Assembly: GCA_024741835.1 (NCBI GenBank) | Contig: JAENRP010000150.1 | Location: 1 to 48,713, forward strand | Origin: Diplocarpon mali | Lineage: Eukaryota; Ascomycota; Leotiomycetes; Helotiales; Drepanopezizaceae | Direction: 5' to 3' | DNA length: 48,713 bases | In this document: positions 22,987-33,429 of the stretch, one piece after another | How positions within the stretch are numbered: position 1 is the stretch's first letter | How the letters are laid out: every line of letters begins with the position of its first letter | Position numbers and translations under genes: made by a program | The notes under the pieces: model-generated | Told to the model about the DNA's origin: nothing | Seen by the model: only the letters and a program-made list of their open reading frames with translations | The model's database searches: none

Positions 22987-23521
22987 TTACCTTTCTTTTG
23001 CCATAACTCCTCGCTAGGTGCCTTCCCTTATTAGTATTAAGCTTAGCCCTTATATTAGCTAATCGTTTTTTAAAACCTCGTTTTAGAATTCGGCTATATC
23101 TCTTATAATAACTATTTATCCTTTTAAAGATCGATCTGTATTCTAAAGACTAGCTTTTATAAGACTATCTTTAAGATAGTTAAATATTAGCTAAGATTTT
23201 AAAATAAAAGGCATTCTTAAAAGAATATTATTTAAAGAATTCTCTATTACTAGAAAGTTAGTATAATTAACGATTCCTTTAACTCTAACCTTTACGTTTT
23301 TTACCTATCTATTAAAATTGTATTTCGATCTAAAGATAGTTAAATAAATAAGGAGTCGATTGCTAATAATTATTAATTAAACTATTTCTGCCACTTTTCT
23401 AATTATTATATTAACTTCTAAACTACAATCGATTAGAGCCTTTGCTTTAACTGATTCTTCTATTAAACAAATAATAATAGGGCTTTTTATTGCAACTGCT
23501 AAACAATTTCAATTGATATTC
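22987..23521 (-). pseudogene. Gypsy-A protease (C-terminal part of Gag-protease), RIP-degraded
   Basis: Continues the Gag frame broken by Copia-2. The retropepsin-like motif A-L-I-D-C-S-L-E-V-N is at about 23405-23440; here the catalytic Asp is kept, while Gypsy-B has Asn. The frame ends at TAA 22987-22989, where B has TGA. The RT frame, shifted by -1, is open from about 23149 downstream and overlaps this one by about 160 nt, as in B. A heptamer A_AAA_AAC lies in the overlap (plus-strand 23065-23071). Confidence 0.8.
23517..23521. repeat. Target-site duplication of Copia-2, left copy
   Basis: TATTC; repeated at 31116-31120. The unduplicated site is GAATA at 36709-36713 in Gypsy-B. Confidence 0.9.
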
Positions 23522-23719
23522 TATGGTACGGTCGGCTGGAGGGCCTTCATTAGGTCGTTCAAAAGGCTCGCTAATATGGATAAAGATGATTAATTGTATT
23601 ATTATCTAATGTATATATGGTAAGGAAACTTCGGAAAGAAAAGGGAGAGTCTATGACTTAGCAGAAGTTATATAAAGGGTCTTTAAAATAAGTAAAGACT
23701 TTGCCTATTCTATATAATA
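23522..23719 (-). repeat. Copia-2 3' LTR (198 bp)
   Basis: On the plus strand it runs TATGGTACGG to TATATAATA. Strongly RIP-changed next to the internal region compared with the 5' LTR. Confidence 0.93.
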
Positions 23720-23732
23720 TACCCTCTAGTTA
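23720..23732 (-). promoter_or_regulatory. Copia-2 polypurine tract
   Basis: In element orientation TAACTAGAGGGTA directly before the 3' LTR, shared with Copia-1. Confidence 0.65.
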
Positions 23733-24183
23733 AGCAATACTCTTAAAATCGCTTAGCTATATAAATAAAACAAAAGAAAGAATAGCAGTTATAAGGAAAA
23801 GAGGCTCTATTTTATATGCTGCCCCTTTAAAGGTCATTCCTTTTAGAATAAGAAGGGTTGCTATAGGTAATAAGTGCGCTTAGGAATCTTCGCGATTTTA
23901 CGCTAGTGCTCTATTAGGCTTCTTATAAAGTATTTCTATTATAAAGGTTCTCCTTCCCTTCTTTTAAAAATAACCCTCCTTTATTATTTAAAAATATTGT
24001 CTTTATACTAATAATTTTTAAATATAAAAGGAACTCCTGCTTATTATAGCCCCAGCCGCCCTTGTAAAGTAAGACCCTTAGAGTCCCTATATCCTGCGTT
24101 ATACTAACTTTGCGCTAGGTTGCTAGTACTCCTTTAAGAGCTATAACCCTAGCGCAATTGTCTTAGCGCCTACTAAGCAATAA

Positions 24184-24238
24184 GCCGCTGCTGCTATTGC
24201 CCTTGCTGCTGCTGCTGCCCTTGCTGCCGCCGCTACTA
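24184..24238. repeat. GCT/GCC triplet-rich repeat (Copia-2)
   Basis: Reverse-complement counterpart of 8638-8693; longer GCT runs than in Copia-1. Confidence 0.7.
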
Positions 24239-24294
24239 GAGAGCCTTGCCCCTGCTGCGTGCTATATGCCTAAGCCTATAATAAAGCGCAATAA

Positions 24295-24320
24295 TGCGTA
24301 TATATATTATATTATACGCA
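24295..24320. repeat. Hairpin in Copia-2 3' region
   Basis: TGCGTATA, 10-nt loop, TATACGCA. Corresponds to the 8554-8573 hairpin of Copia-1 but with a different loop and partly different stem bases. Confidence 0.5.
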
Positions 24321-24542
24321 AGAGTATTAGCAATTTCGATTATTAGTACTTTAATAGCACCTTTAATGTATATTATATTTATTATATAATATTAAGTAAT
24401 AGCTGCTAATAGGCCAGCGGACCTCTCCTTGCCTCTTAAAAGGCTATCGTATCGGCCTATGCCTGCGGCGCCTTTAAGGAGGAGGTGGCACTATTGCTTA
24501 ATATAGTAAAGGGTGCGCTTTAAAGCTTCTATAGTACATTTA

Positions 24543-24929
24543 TTAAGTCTTATTAAGTTTTAAGCTGATTTTAAAAGATAGGAGCGATCGGACCTTAGTA
24601 CTAAGAGGGCCTACTATTCTTATAAGTAGTAGTATTACTGCCTTTCCTACTCTTAGTATACTATTCCTATTCGCTCCTAGTCCCTTTGGCTCGGACCCGT
24701 TTGCCCTTATTGCTACTGCCGCTCTTATCCCCTTTGCCTTTGCTATTATAGCCGCTACTATAGTCTCTTTATTTATCTCTTTAGCCCCTACTATCGCTGC
24801 GCCTATTCTTACCGCCGCCCTTGCTGCCTTTGCTCCTATCGCCTCTACTATACCTCCCGCCTTCGCCCCTGCTATTGCTAGTATATTTGCCAGCAGGCCT
24901 TTAGCCAAAGGAGTACTAATAGGCCTCTC
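24543..24929 (-). CDS. Ala-rich accessory ORF downstream of Pol in Copia-2
   Basis: 128 codons without a stop, directly comparable to 7944-8333 in Copia-1: KGLLANILAIAGAKAGG, IGAKAARAAVRIGAA, then EPKGLGANRNS and a Lys-rich end (FKISLKLNKT). There is no ATG at the start of the open stretch, only TTG and sense codons. The frame is shared by the two copies, but their sequences differ by RIP-type changes that happen not to make stops. Coding status is uncertain. Confidence 0.4.
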   Translation of the reverse strand, partial: ERPISTPLAKGLLANILAIAGAKAGGIVEAIGAKAARAAVRIGAAIVGAKEINKETIVAAIIAKAKGIRAAVAIRANGSEPKGLGANRNSILRVGKAVILLLIRIVGPLSTKVRSLLSFKISLKLNKT

Positions 24930-25202
24930 TTAAGAGGAGATCTATATAAAGCTCTTAGCTATAGTATCTTAGCTCTTGGCCCTAGCTAAGAGAATCTAAG
25001 AGAGGGTCGCGCCTTATAATAGCAGCTTAGGAATATTACCTATTCTATATTTTTAAAAAAGGAGAAGCTTTTATAATATACTTTATAAAAGAAAATAAAT
25101 AAATATAACTATAAAAGAGTAGGAGCTTATAAGTATAAGTCTTCTAATAATAAGTAATTACTTATTAGCAAGTATGAGTTATTAAATAATTGTTTAAAAG
25201 CT

Positions 25203-28200
25203 CTAGAGGTTTAATAAATAAATAAAGCTTTTAAACTTCTAGCGGTCTAGGTTCTTAGTAAGCCTATCTGCATATATCTCCTTAATAAAGAGGTAGATTA
25301 TTTAAAAGCTTCCTTTCTAATACTCCTAGTAGATTTATATATTATTAATTTTAATATATTAAAGGCTTATCTTAATCTTCTTATTCTTTATAATAATTAG
25401 CCGAATTGTTTATTAGTTATCGTAATATATATTCCATTTAAAGAGGGAGTCTATGCGAATCTCCTTAAAGAGGCATTTTATAGCTATTATCTCCTTTACA
25501 ATAGAAACTATACTATAGAGTTCTACTTTAGTAAAGGAGAGCGTAATAATTGCTTAACGATTTGCTTTTTAAATAATCAATCCTTTAAATAGGAAGAAGA
25601 CGTATCTTTAAGAGGATTTGCAGGTCTTTTAATCATCTTTAAAAGAAGTATCTAAAGATATAACCAATTGGTATTCCTTAGCTTTAAAGCTATAGGCAAT
25701 TCTTAAGAAGCGCATACTATATAAGTATTAAAGTATCTAGTCTATAGCTAAGAGGTGCTTAAAGCTTGGATTAGTTAAGAAGAAAGATAGTTAAAAGGCT
25801 GCGAACGCAATATCTAAGCGTATTATAATCACTATATAGAGAATAGAGCCTATTTTCTTTTAATACTCCTTTACCTTTTCTAAGGAAGCTTATCCTAAGT
25901 TCTTAATAAACTCCTTCTTTAATAGTAAAGTATTAGGCACTCTCCTTATATTAGCTCTAAACTTTTAAGCGATCTTCTTAATATAAGTATTATAAACTAA
26001 GGAGATCCTCTTTACCTTCTTATTTTAAATAATCCTTACTTTAAGGAATTAAGAGATATCTCTTATAATAGTAAGCTCATATGCCCTCTTTAAGTCTTTA
26101 ATTAAATAAGTTGCCCAATTTAAGTTAAAGGCCTTATATAACACTTGAATATTATTAATATAAAATGCTATAAAGACTATATAATCCTTTATTATGAAAA
26201 TATAAGGCTCTTCGCCTAATGGCTTAAGTTAAAGGCCCTTAAGCATTCTTGTAAAGTTCTTATACTATAGTACTAAAGAGTCTTTTAGCCTATAGAGCGC
26301 GCGGTCTAGTTCTACTACTATATTAGGGCGCTTGAAGCCATTTAATAGGAAGCATATAACTAGAGTACTCCTTAGGTCTTTAAGAGTATTAATAAATATA
26401 TTAATAATATCGAACTACTTTACTTTTATATTAAAGTACGCAGCAAGCGCTATTAGTACTTTAAAAGACCTTGCTATAAGTATAGCTATATAAGTTGAGA
26501 AAATTAAAGCTTTATCTTAGAGATCCCTTTGCATAATTAGCTATAATCGGCACTTTAAAAGCTTGCTAAAGCTATTAACCTTATAAGTAAAAACCTATTT
26601 TAATAGTATTAATAAGGGCTTTGAGTAGTCCCTTTGCACAATTCTCTAATAACTCCGAGATTCCAAATTCCTAATCTCCTAGCGCCCTCCTTCTTTAAAT
26701 CGTTTGCTAAAAGGGTGCTTCTCTAAGTCTAGCCATCCTTTTAAAGGCTTTAGTAGAAAGCCTTAGTACTATAGGCAGTTAAGAGACTACGCTCTATCCT
26801 TTGCCTAATTATTAACTGCAGCTTTAATAATTATATAAACTATTAAATAGTCCTTTTTATCTTCCTTTATTTATTCATTCGCTTAAAAGGTTAATATAAA
26901 CTCTTGCGCATATAGAAAGTAGGATAAATTAATATTGCTTTAGAAGAGCATATACTTTAAAGTAGTAGTATATACTTTTAAAGTCTCCTATTACTTAACG
27001 CTTAAGTGTTTTATCCTCTTTTGCTTAAGAAGAAGGAGTTCCTTTTTGCGCTTTTCTCTATAGGTCTCCTTTTCTATTTTTATTATTATTAAAGGTTCCT
27101 TTAAGAGTCTAGGTAGCTCTATCTCTTAAGTCTATAGTCTTTAAGCTGGTATTATAACTTAAGGTATTATATTATTAAGGCCTATTCCTCTTATTAAGTC
27201 GCTTCTTATAAGACTATTAGAGCTCTTCCTAGATCTTAGTAGTAATGCCTTTAGCCTTTTACTAAAGTTTACTAAGGCTTACCTTTATAATTAAAGACTC
27301 TATTTTAAAGCCCTTAAGCTATCTCTATTCTTATATAAAATAGTAGCTAAAGATCTGCCGATCGCCTTATAGAACTTATCTTTAAAGATTCCTTTAAAGT
27401 TATCTATAGTTCCTTCTTTAGTAAGGCCTTTATAAGGAATTATCACCCTTAAGCTCTAATCGCTATTTGCCTTTTTAAAGACTAGCGAAGTAGCTTCTAA
27501 TTCGCTTGCTTCTACCCTTGAGTTTCTAAGTAGGTCTTTTAAAGAATTTGGATTTAAGTTAAGGCCTTTTATATTATTAGTTAAAGGCTATAGAGTAGCA
27601 TTGGTTTATAATATAGGCTCTTCTTATATAGTAGCTTCTTTTATAGCAATTGCATTCGGCCTTATAATAAGCTCCGATTCTTCGAAAATGCTTTCGAACT
27701 TACCGTTCTAAGCTCCCTCTCCCTCTTTAATTAATTAAAGGGTTATCTTAAGTTCCTAGTATAATATAGGGTTTGCGCGCTTAGCTTTTAGACTATAGAA
27801 GAGAGACTTATCGAATTCGATATTATAAGTTATTATTACTTACTAAAGTATAGGAACCCAGATTCTATAAACATTAGAGGTAATATATTTAATTAAATAA
27901 CCTAAGTACCCTTATAGTTTAATTTTAAAGGTTCGGCAGTCCTTCCTCGCCTCCCTCTCCTTAATTAAAGGGTATATGCAAGCGCTATACGCATAAACGC
28001 GACTTTAGTTAAGCTTTAAGCTTGCTATTATCTATTTAATAAGCAGCGGCTTATAGAATCGAAAATACTATTTAAACCAATTATAGAAAGCCTTGCTTAA
28101 TAAGATTATCTTCTTCTTAATAAGTAGGGAGATATTATAAAGGTATATAGCAGCTTTTATAACCTTTGGCCAAAGGCTTGCTAAAAGCCTAGCGTAGATC

Positions 28201-30745
28201 CTTATTTTAATAAAGCGTTTAATCAACTCCCTTCTTATTTATTCTACGCCTCTATTAGGTTAGTATATATAAATAGGAGTAAGCTTTAAATCGATTCCCT
28301 CCTCTTTTACCTATCTCTAGTACTCTATAAGAGAGTCTTCCCTTAAGGAGATTATTAAAGTATTATTATCTTACTTGATTTTGCAAATAGAAAGCCTATA
28401 TTAGCGTTTCACCTATGCTTTAAAGGCCTAAAGGACCTTTATAACTATATCTCTACCCTTCGATTTTAATAAGAATATTTAAAGTATACTACTATACTTA
28501 TCCTTAATTAAAAGAACTTATAAGCAACTATTATATAAGTTATTTAAAAAGTTAAAGAGATCCTAGGAGATCTTAAAGAAGGGCTTTAGAGATCGGTTTT
28601 CAAAGGTAGTATAAGAAATAACTTACTTAGCAGACGCTACTGCGTATATAAGGCACTTTAGCCTTTATATTCCCTTGATCTTCACTCTCTTAGCGCACTT
28701 AACTAGCGCTTAGAGAGCCTTTGCGCTTAGGTAGCTAGCGCAAAGGTACTAAGTATATATATTATTATCCTATACCCTAGTAGGTACATAGCTAGACTAA
28801 AACCTATTATAAAGCATTATTTTAACTATAGGGAATGCTATTAAAGTAGAGAAATCATATTAAAGTATATTTGGGAGATCTAAATAGTTAATAGACTTAT
28901 ATTTAAAGAAAACAAGATTATAGTAACACTTTAACTAAGCTCGCTTTATAGAATCTCTAATACTCCTAGAGCGCAAAGTAAGGTCTACTCTAGAGTACTA
29001 AAAGCCCTTATCTGCAAGGAGCCTTTCTGAGATAATATTAATAGTAAACTCCTTTATAATAGCAATATTGCAAAGCGTTATCCTTATAAGAGAGCTATTA
29101 TACTATAGAAGAGAGTCTACTATATATTTATTACCTCTCCTAATAATTAAGAGCTTTAAGGTACTTACTTTAATATATTACTATAAGTTGCCAAAAGGCT
29201 TAAAGGTACTTGCGATAAATAAATCCTTTAAATTAATAATATAAGTAGCTGCGCAATTATTAAGGAGCGTACTTAAGGAAAGCGGGTAGCATTTCAGCTT
29301 AGAGAGGTAGTAGACGTTAAACGATTCTTTAAAAGCGTTAAAGGCAAAGGGATCTATTACTATAAAGACTGGTGAGTTCTCCCTTTTACTTAAACCATCC
29401 TCTTTAAAGGCTGAAGCCTTTCCTTTGAATTTGTTAATTGCTATTACTGTAATATCATTCTTCTTAAGCTATACTTAAAGACCCTTAAACTGGTCTTTTG
29501 CGTTTAATGCCTTTCGTATTTATAGGACCTCCTTTTGCAAAGGGAGAACCTTTATATTTTCCTTGCGCCTATCTATAGTATATAATAGTTTCTAATAGTC
29601 CTAGGGCTTCTAATAGTGATTTTTAAAGCCTTTATAAGGGCACTTAGGCCTAATCTCCCTTTTAAAGCTTATAAAGCGATTTCAAGAGCTGCTTACTAGA
29701 GCCTACAAAGGGGTTTTAGCATTTAAAAGAGACTCTTAAGTAGTAAAAACTGCTAGCCCTTTATTATCGATTACTCTATTAGATTCAATGCCTACTAAGG
29801 CGCGGCTTAGCTATATTAGGTTATACTTATATAAGGTTCCTATCTGCTTATTAGTAATGATTTTCTCCTTTAAGCAAATCGCCTAATTCGGATTGATTTT
29901 TATTATAATTAAGTTTAAAAAGTCAGTAACTCCTAGTCTCCCTTTAATCTTAGGGAGATTATGTTATTCTACTAGGCGGTACGCCTCTTATTACTCCTGG
30001 ATCTACTGCTAAGTATTAGTTCTTCCAGTTTTGCTTCGGCATAGTATATCGCGGTATTAGAGCCTTATCTAAGACTGAATAGCCTTATTAGAAGGCACAA
30101 TATCACACTTTAAAATAGATATTAGGCCTTAGAGTAAGAGTTGCTAGTTTATCAAAATGGAATGCGGGTTATTAGCAGTAGTTCTACTTATAAGAGTATC
30201 TCTATTAGGTATTAAGGAGGAGAGCTTCTTAGCTTAGATTTATACTTAGGCTATTGCAGAAGCTAAGAGCGTTCTGTCGACGGTCTTAGAGACCTATTCG
30301 AGTAGTAGCTTATAGTATTTGCATTAGGTCTTTTAAGTTTCCTTACGCATATAGTACTCCTTTATTAGGATTTCATATTTATCTTTAATATCCTTATAAG
30401 AAGCCTATAGAAGAGGAGCCTTTAATAGGTCTCCTAAGGGAAAGCAGGCGTAAATCTATTTAAATAGAGTTACTATATACTCTTTATATAACCTTGCGTA
30501 TATTATGCAAAGGTTAGCCGTTTCCAATTCCTTAAGCTCCTATATAAAGGGAGCTTAAGGCTCGGTCTTTATAATTGACTTAAATAGGAGTCTTAGATCG
30601 GCAAAAATAGTGATATTATAAAGCTTAGTAAAGAATATATATTTATTAAACCACTTTACCTAAGAGGCAAAGGTATTAAAGTAAGACTTAGAGATGCTTA
30701 AAGAGTTAGATATATTAAATAGAGTCTAATAAAAAGGTTAGGTAT
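25203..30745 (-). pseudogene. Copia-2 Gag-Pol polyprotein, RIP-degraded
   Basis: Minus-strand copy of the Copia-1 polyprotein, starting at the same ATA (30743-30745) and ending at the same TAG. RT reads YINN at 26151-26162 (YIDD in Copia-1). The distance from start to RT motif is 4 nt shorter than in Copia-1, so at least one frameshifting indel lies upstream of RT, besides the many RIP stops. Gag, protease, integrase, RT and RNase H follow in Ty1/Copia order from high to low coordinates. Confidence 0.88.
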
Positions 30746-30906
30746 ATAAATGAAGTTTGCAAATAAGGTTCGATTAGAAAATGGAGATTTATTAATTAAA
30801 AATAAAGGTCCTTTGAGTTATTATAAATACTCGAAAAGTCGGTTAGGAGCTCAAAGGGCCCTTTAGCCGGTTATATGCAAAGAGAAAGCATATTAAAATG
30901 CTTATA

Positions 30907-30917
30907 GGGCTTATAAC
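30907..30917 (-). promoter_or_regulatory. Copia-2 primer binding site, half-tRNA type (initiator Met)
   Basis: In element orientation GTTATAAGCCC, identical to Copia-1 1952-1962. Confidence 0.7.
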
Positions 30918-31115
30918 TGTAGTACAGTCGGCTAGAGGGCCTTTATTAGGTTGTTTAAGAGGCTTGCTAATATAGATAAAGATGATTGATTATATTATTA
31001 TTTAGTATATATATAGTAAGGAGACTTCGGAAAGAAAAGGGAGAGTCTATGACTTAGCAGGAGTCACGTGGAGGGTCTCCAGAATAAGTGGAGACTCCGC
31101 CCATTCTGCACGACA
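30918..31115 (-). repeat. Copia-2 5' LTR (198 bp)
   Basis: In element orientation it starts TGTCGTGCAGAATGGGCGG and ends GTACTACA. Its first about 75 bp equal those of the Copia-1 5' LTR except for TCTGGAGACC versus TCTAAAGACC. Confidence 0.95.
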
Positions 31116-31120
31116 TATTC
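31116..31120. repeat. Target-site duplication of Copia-2, right copy
   Basis: TATTC, identical to 23517-23521. Confidence 0.9.
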
Positions 31121-32448
31121 TAAGATATTAAAGCTATTGCTATAATATTATAGTACCTTTAGGTTCCTTTGTTTTCTATAATCTAAAGACATTTGATTAA
31201 GGCTAAATGCTTCTTAAAGTTCTTTTATATTATAATTTCTATTTCCTTATTATTATTCAAATCTTTAAAAGCAATTAGAATATACTTTCCTAGCACTTTA
31301 TTAAAGCGTTTAATCAAACTAAATAGGTCTTTAAACGTAAGGTTAATTTGCTAAGCTATAATATTCTCTATAGCTTTCTCTATTGTAGTTGAACTAGCGT
31401 ATTTGTTAACGAATTTTTCCTATTTTAATATCTATCTCTTTCGCTTAAGGTTAAGGGTCTGCGTAATAACTTCAACTTCTTAATCTTTAAGCTTAAAGCT
31501 ATCTTTATTTATTATATCTCTAATCAATTTGTCTGCTATATCGGCTTTATCCTTATCTACTATAGTTTCAAATTATTAGATGTCTTTTAGCATTTGGACT
31601 TTATATTAAGATTCTTAAGTTATACGCATTGATTTTTGGACTTTAGCTAGTTTTATTAGTATTAAAGGAGTGGTAGATCTAGAAGGATGCTAAGTATTCT
31701 AAGGGTTTTTAGATATAGAAGTAGTATTAATATCAGCAGATATATTATTATTAACCTATCTTAAGATAGAGATGCCTTTAACTTCTATAGCTATTTGATT
31801 AGAAGCTAGGTCCTTGAGAACTCCCTTAGGTAGGTTGCTAATTGGACTAGTATATATATAAGTTGGAATTTTAATATTTATATCTATAATATGCTATCGT
31901 TCGACTAAATTCTTATCCTATTTCATATTATATATTATTATTCAAATAGTCTATAACTATAAGCGATTCTAATGCTTTTTAATAGGAATAGCTTCTAGCC
32001 TAGGATCTCTAATGTAAAGTATCCTATACTTATTAATATGCATAACCCTAGTATTAATAAGACGATAGAAAAGAGGGCAATTATTATAATACTTATATAA
32101 AGCGCAATTGGGTTCTTTATTATTACAAAAGTTGCAAGTTAATTGTCTTCTATTGCTATTCCCTTAGTACCTTATAGCATTAATATTAGCAAAGTGCTAG
32201 TTAGGATTAATTTCTCCTTCTTTAATTAACTATTAAGTTCTTATATTAGCTAGTTATTCCGAATAACAAGAAGCAAGAGTCTGGTAATAGGAACTACTAT
32301 ATTAGCTTATAGTAGTCGAGTTTTACTTATTACTAAATTGGAGAATATGCTATTTTTCTTATAAGAGATTATTAATCCTAGTTTCTAAGCTTTAGATTTA
32401 GAGTTTTATAAATTAGGTCTTAAGTTCCTTAATTCTAAGGTTGGATCT

Positions 32449-32473
32449 TACTCTTAGGTTAGGACCGCAAGTG
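32449..32473. repeat. 25-bp palindrome in Gag, Gypsy-A
   Basis: ACTCTTAGG and CCGCAAGTG arms. Aligned with 35356-35380. Confidence 0.8.
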
Positions 32474-33424
32474 AAAGGTATGACTACTAGGTTCTTCTTT
32501 ACCTCCTTTATGACTTCTAAAGCCTTTGAGTATTCTTAAACTAGGCTCTTAAGGTCTTTAGTATAAAAGGGAATAAGGGCTTTTTCCTACTTTATAGTAT
32601 TAATAGTTCTTTTACTAAGATCTGATTTTAAAGTAAAGGCTACGAATTCCTTAAATAAAGCAAAGGTTATAAGGTCTTGCTTATTAATCTTAAAATGCTT
32701 AATAATCTTATTTTAAAGTCCAATAGGTAATTTAAGTAAGAAAAGGCAGCCTCTTTCAACTTTGCTAAGTATTTTCTAGCTAATTAAGGTGTTTGATATA
32801 TAAGTAAAAGTCCGATAGTAGTTCTTAAGTTCCTTAAGAGTATAAGTGATTAAAACAAATTCCTTTAAGAAAGCTAAGGTATTGCAAATCTGCTATTTAT
32901 CAAATTTGCGAAATTCAGATTTAAGGGCCTTAATAAAGAGTTCTTATAAACTATGAGTTTTCCATTTAGGGAGAGACTTAATAATATCCTTACTTATATA
33001 ATTATAGTAGTAAGAAAGTTAAGAAATCATATCCTTTTATATAATATTAAAATTGTAATAAGTTTCCTTATATTACTTAAGGAAATTAGTAATATTGGTA
33101 CTTATAAAGTAAAGAGCGCTAAGGGAACTAGGGAGGAGAAAGTGACTAGTAATAGCCTTAAATATAGCTATTATCGTTTTATACTAACTATTTAAGTTAA
33201 TAGAATCTATAAGAGGCAAAGGAGAAGCTTTAATATTATAAGATTAATTGCTAAAAGGAATACTTTGAAATTTAAAAGGGCTTAAAGAATATTCAAAATC
33301 CAAGTTAATCTTAAAGTAATTAGGATAAGTTTGAAAAGATTTAAATAAAGGGTTAGTAAAAAGTTTAAAATTATTATTATTTTTAATATTTTCTAATATT
33401 AATATTAAAAAAGTAAATAGCAGT

Positions 33425-33429
33425 CTTAA
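33425..33429. repeat. Probable target site of Gypsy-B, left copy
   Basis: CTTAA is the last Gypsy-A sequence before B. It should be repeated after the 3' LTR of Gypsy-B outside the window, so this cannot be confirmed here. Confidence 0.5.

Larger units (their letters stand above)
22905..23521 (-). mobile_element. Gypsy-A piece between Copia-D and Copia-2 (protease / RT junction)
   Basis: Reverse complement of 36709-37325 in Gypsy-B with no net indel. Bounded by ATTGC (left) and TATTC (right) target duplications. Confidence 0.92.
23733..24542 (-). other. 3' non-coding region of Copia-2
   Basis: Counterpart of 8334-9143 in Copia-1. Holds a hairpin at 24295-24320 (stem TGCGTATA/TATACGCA) and a GCA/GGC triplet repeat at 24184-24238. 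No supported ORF. Confidence 0.6.
23522..31115 (-). mobile_element. Copia-2: complete Ty1/Copia LTR retrotransposon, RIP-degraded
   Basis: A 7594-bp second copy of the Copia-1 family in the opposite orientation, with 198-bp LTRs and a TATTC target duplication. Its LTRs share an internal variant (TTTATCCATATTAG-like where Copia-1 has CTCCTACTTCTGC-like), so each element has its own matching LTR pair. It is inserted in the protease part of Gypsy-A. Confidence 0.95.
31116..33429 (-). mobile_element. Gypsy-A, Gag-side piece
   Basis: Reverse complement of 34400-36713 of Gypsy-B at constant offset. Homology to B stops abruptly at 33429, where Gypsy-B begins. The 5' LTR and leader of Gypsy-A are not in the window. 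Confidence 0.9.
31116..33429 (-). pseudogene. Gypsy-A Gag, RIP-degraded
   Basis: Counterpart of the Gag frame in B, reading from 33429 downwards into the protease fragment at 23521. Contains the Cys-rich motif TCNFCNNKEPNCALYK near 32.10-32.15 kb (CX2CX6C) and a palindrome at 32449-32473 in the same frame as in B. Frequent RIP stops. The N-terminal part is missing because Gypsy-B interrupts it. Confidence 0.8.
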
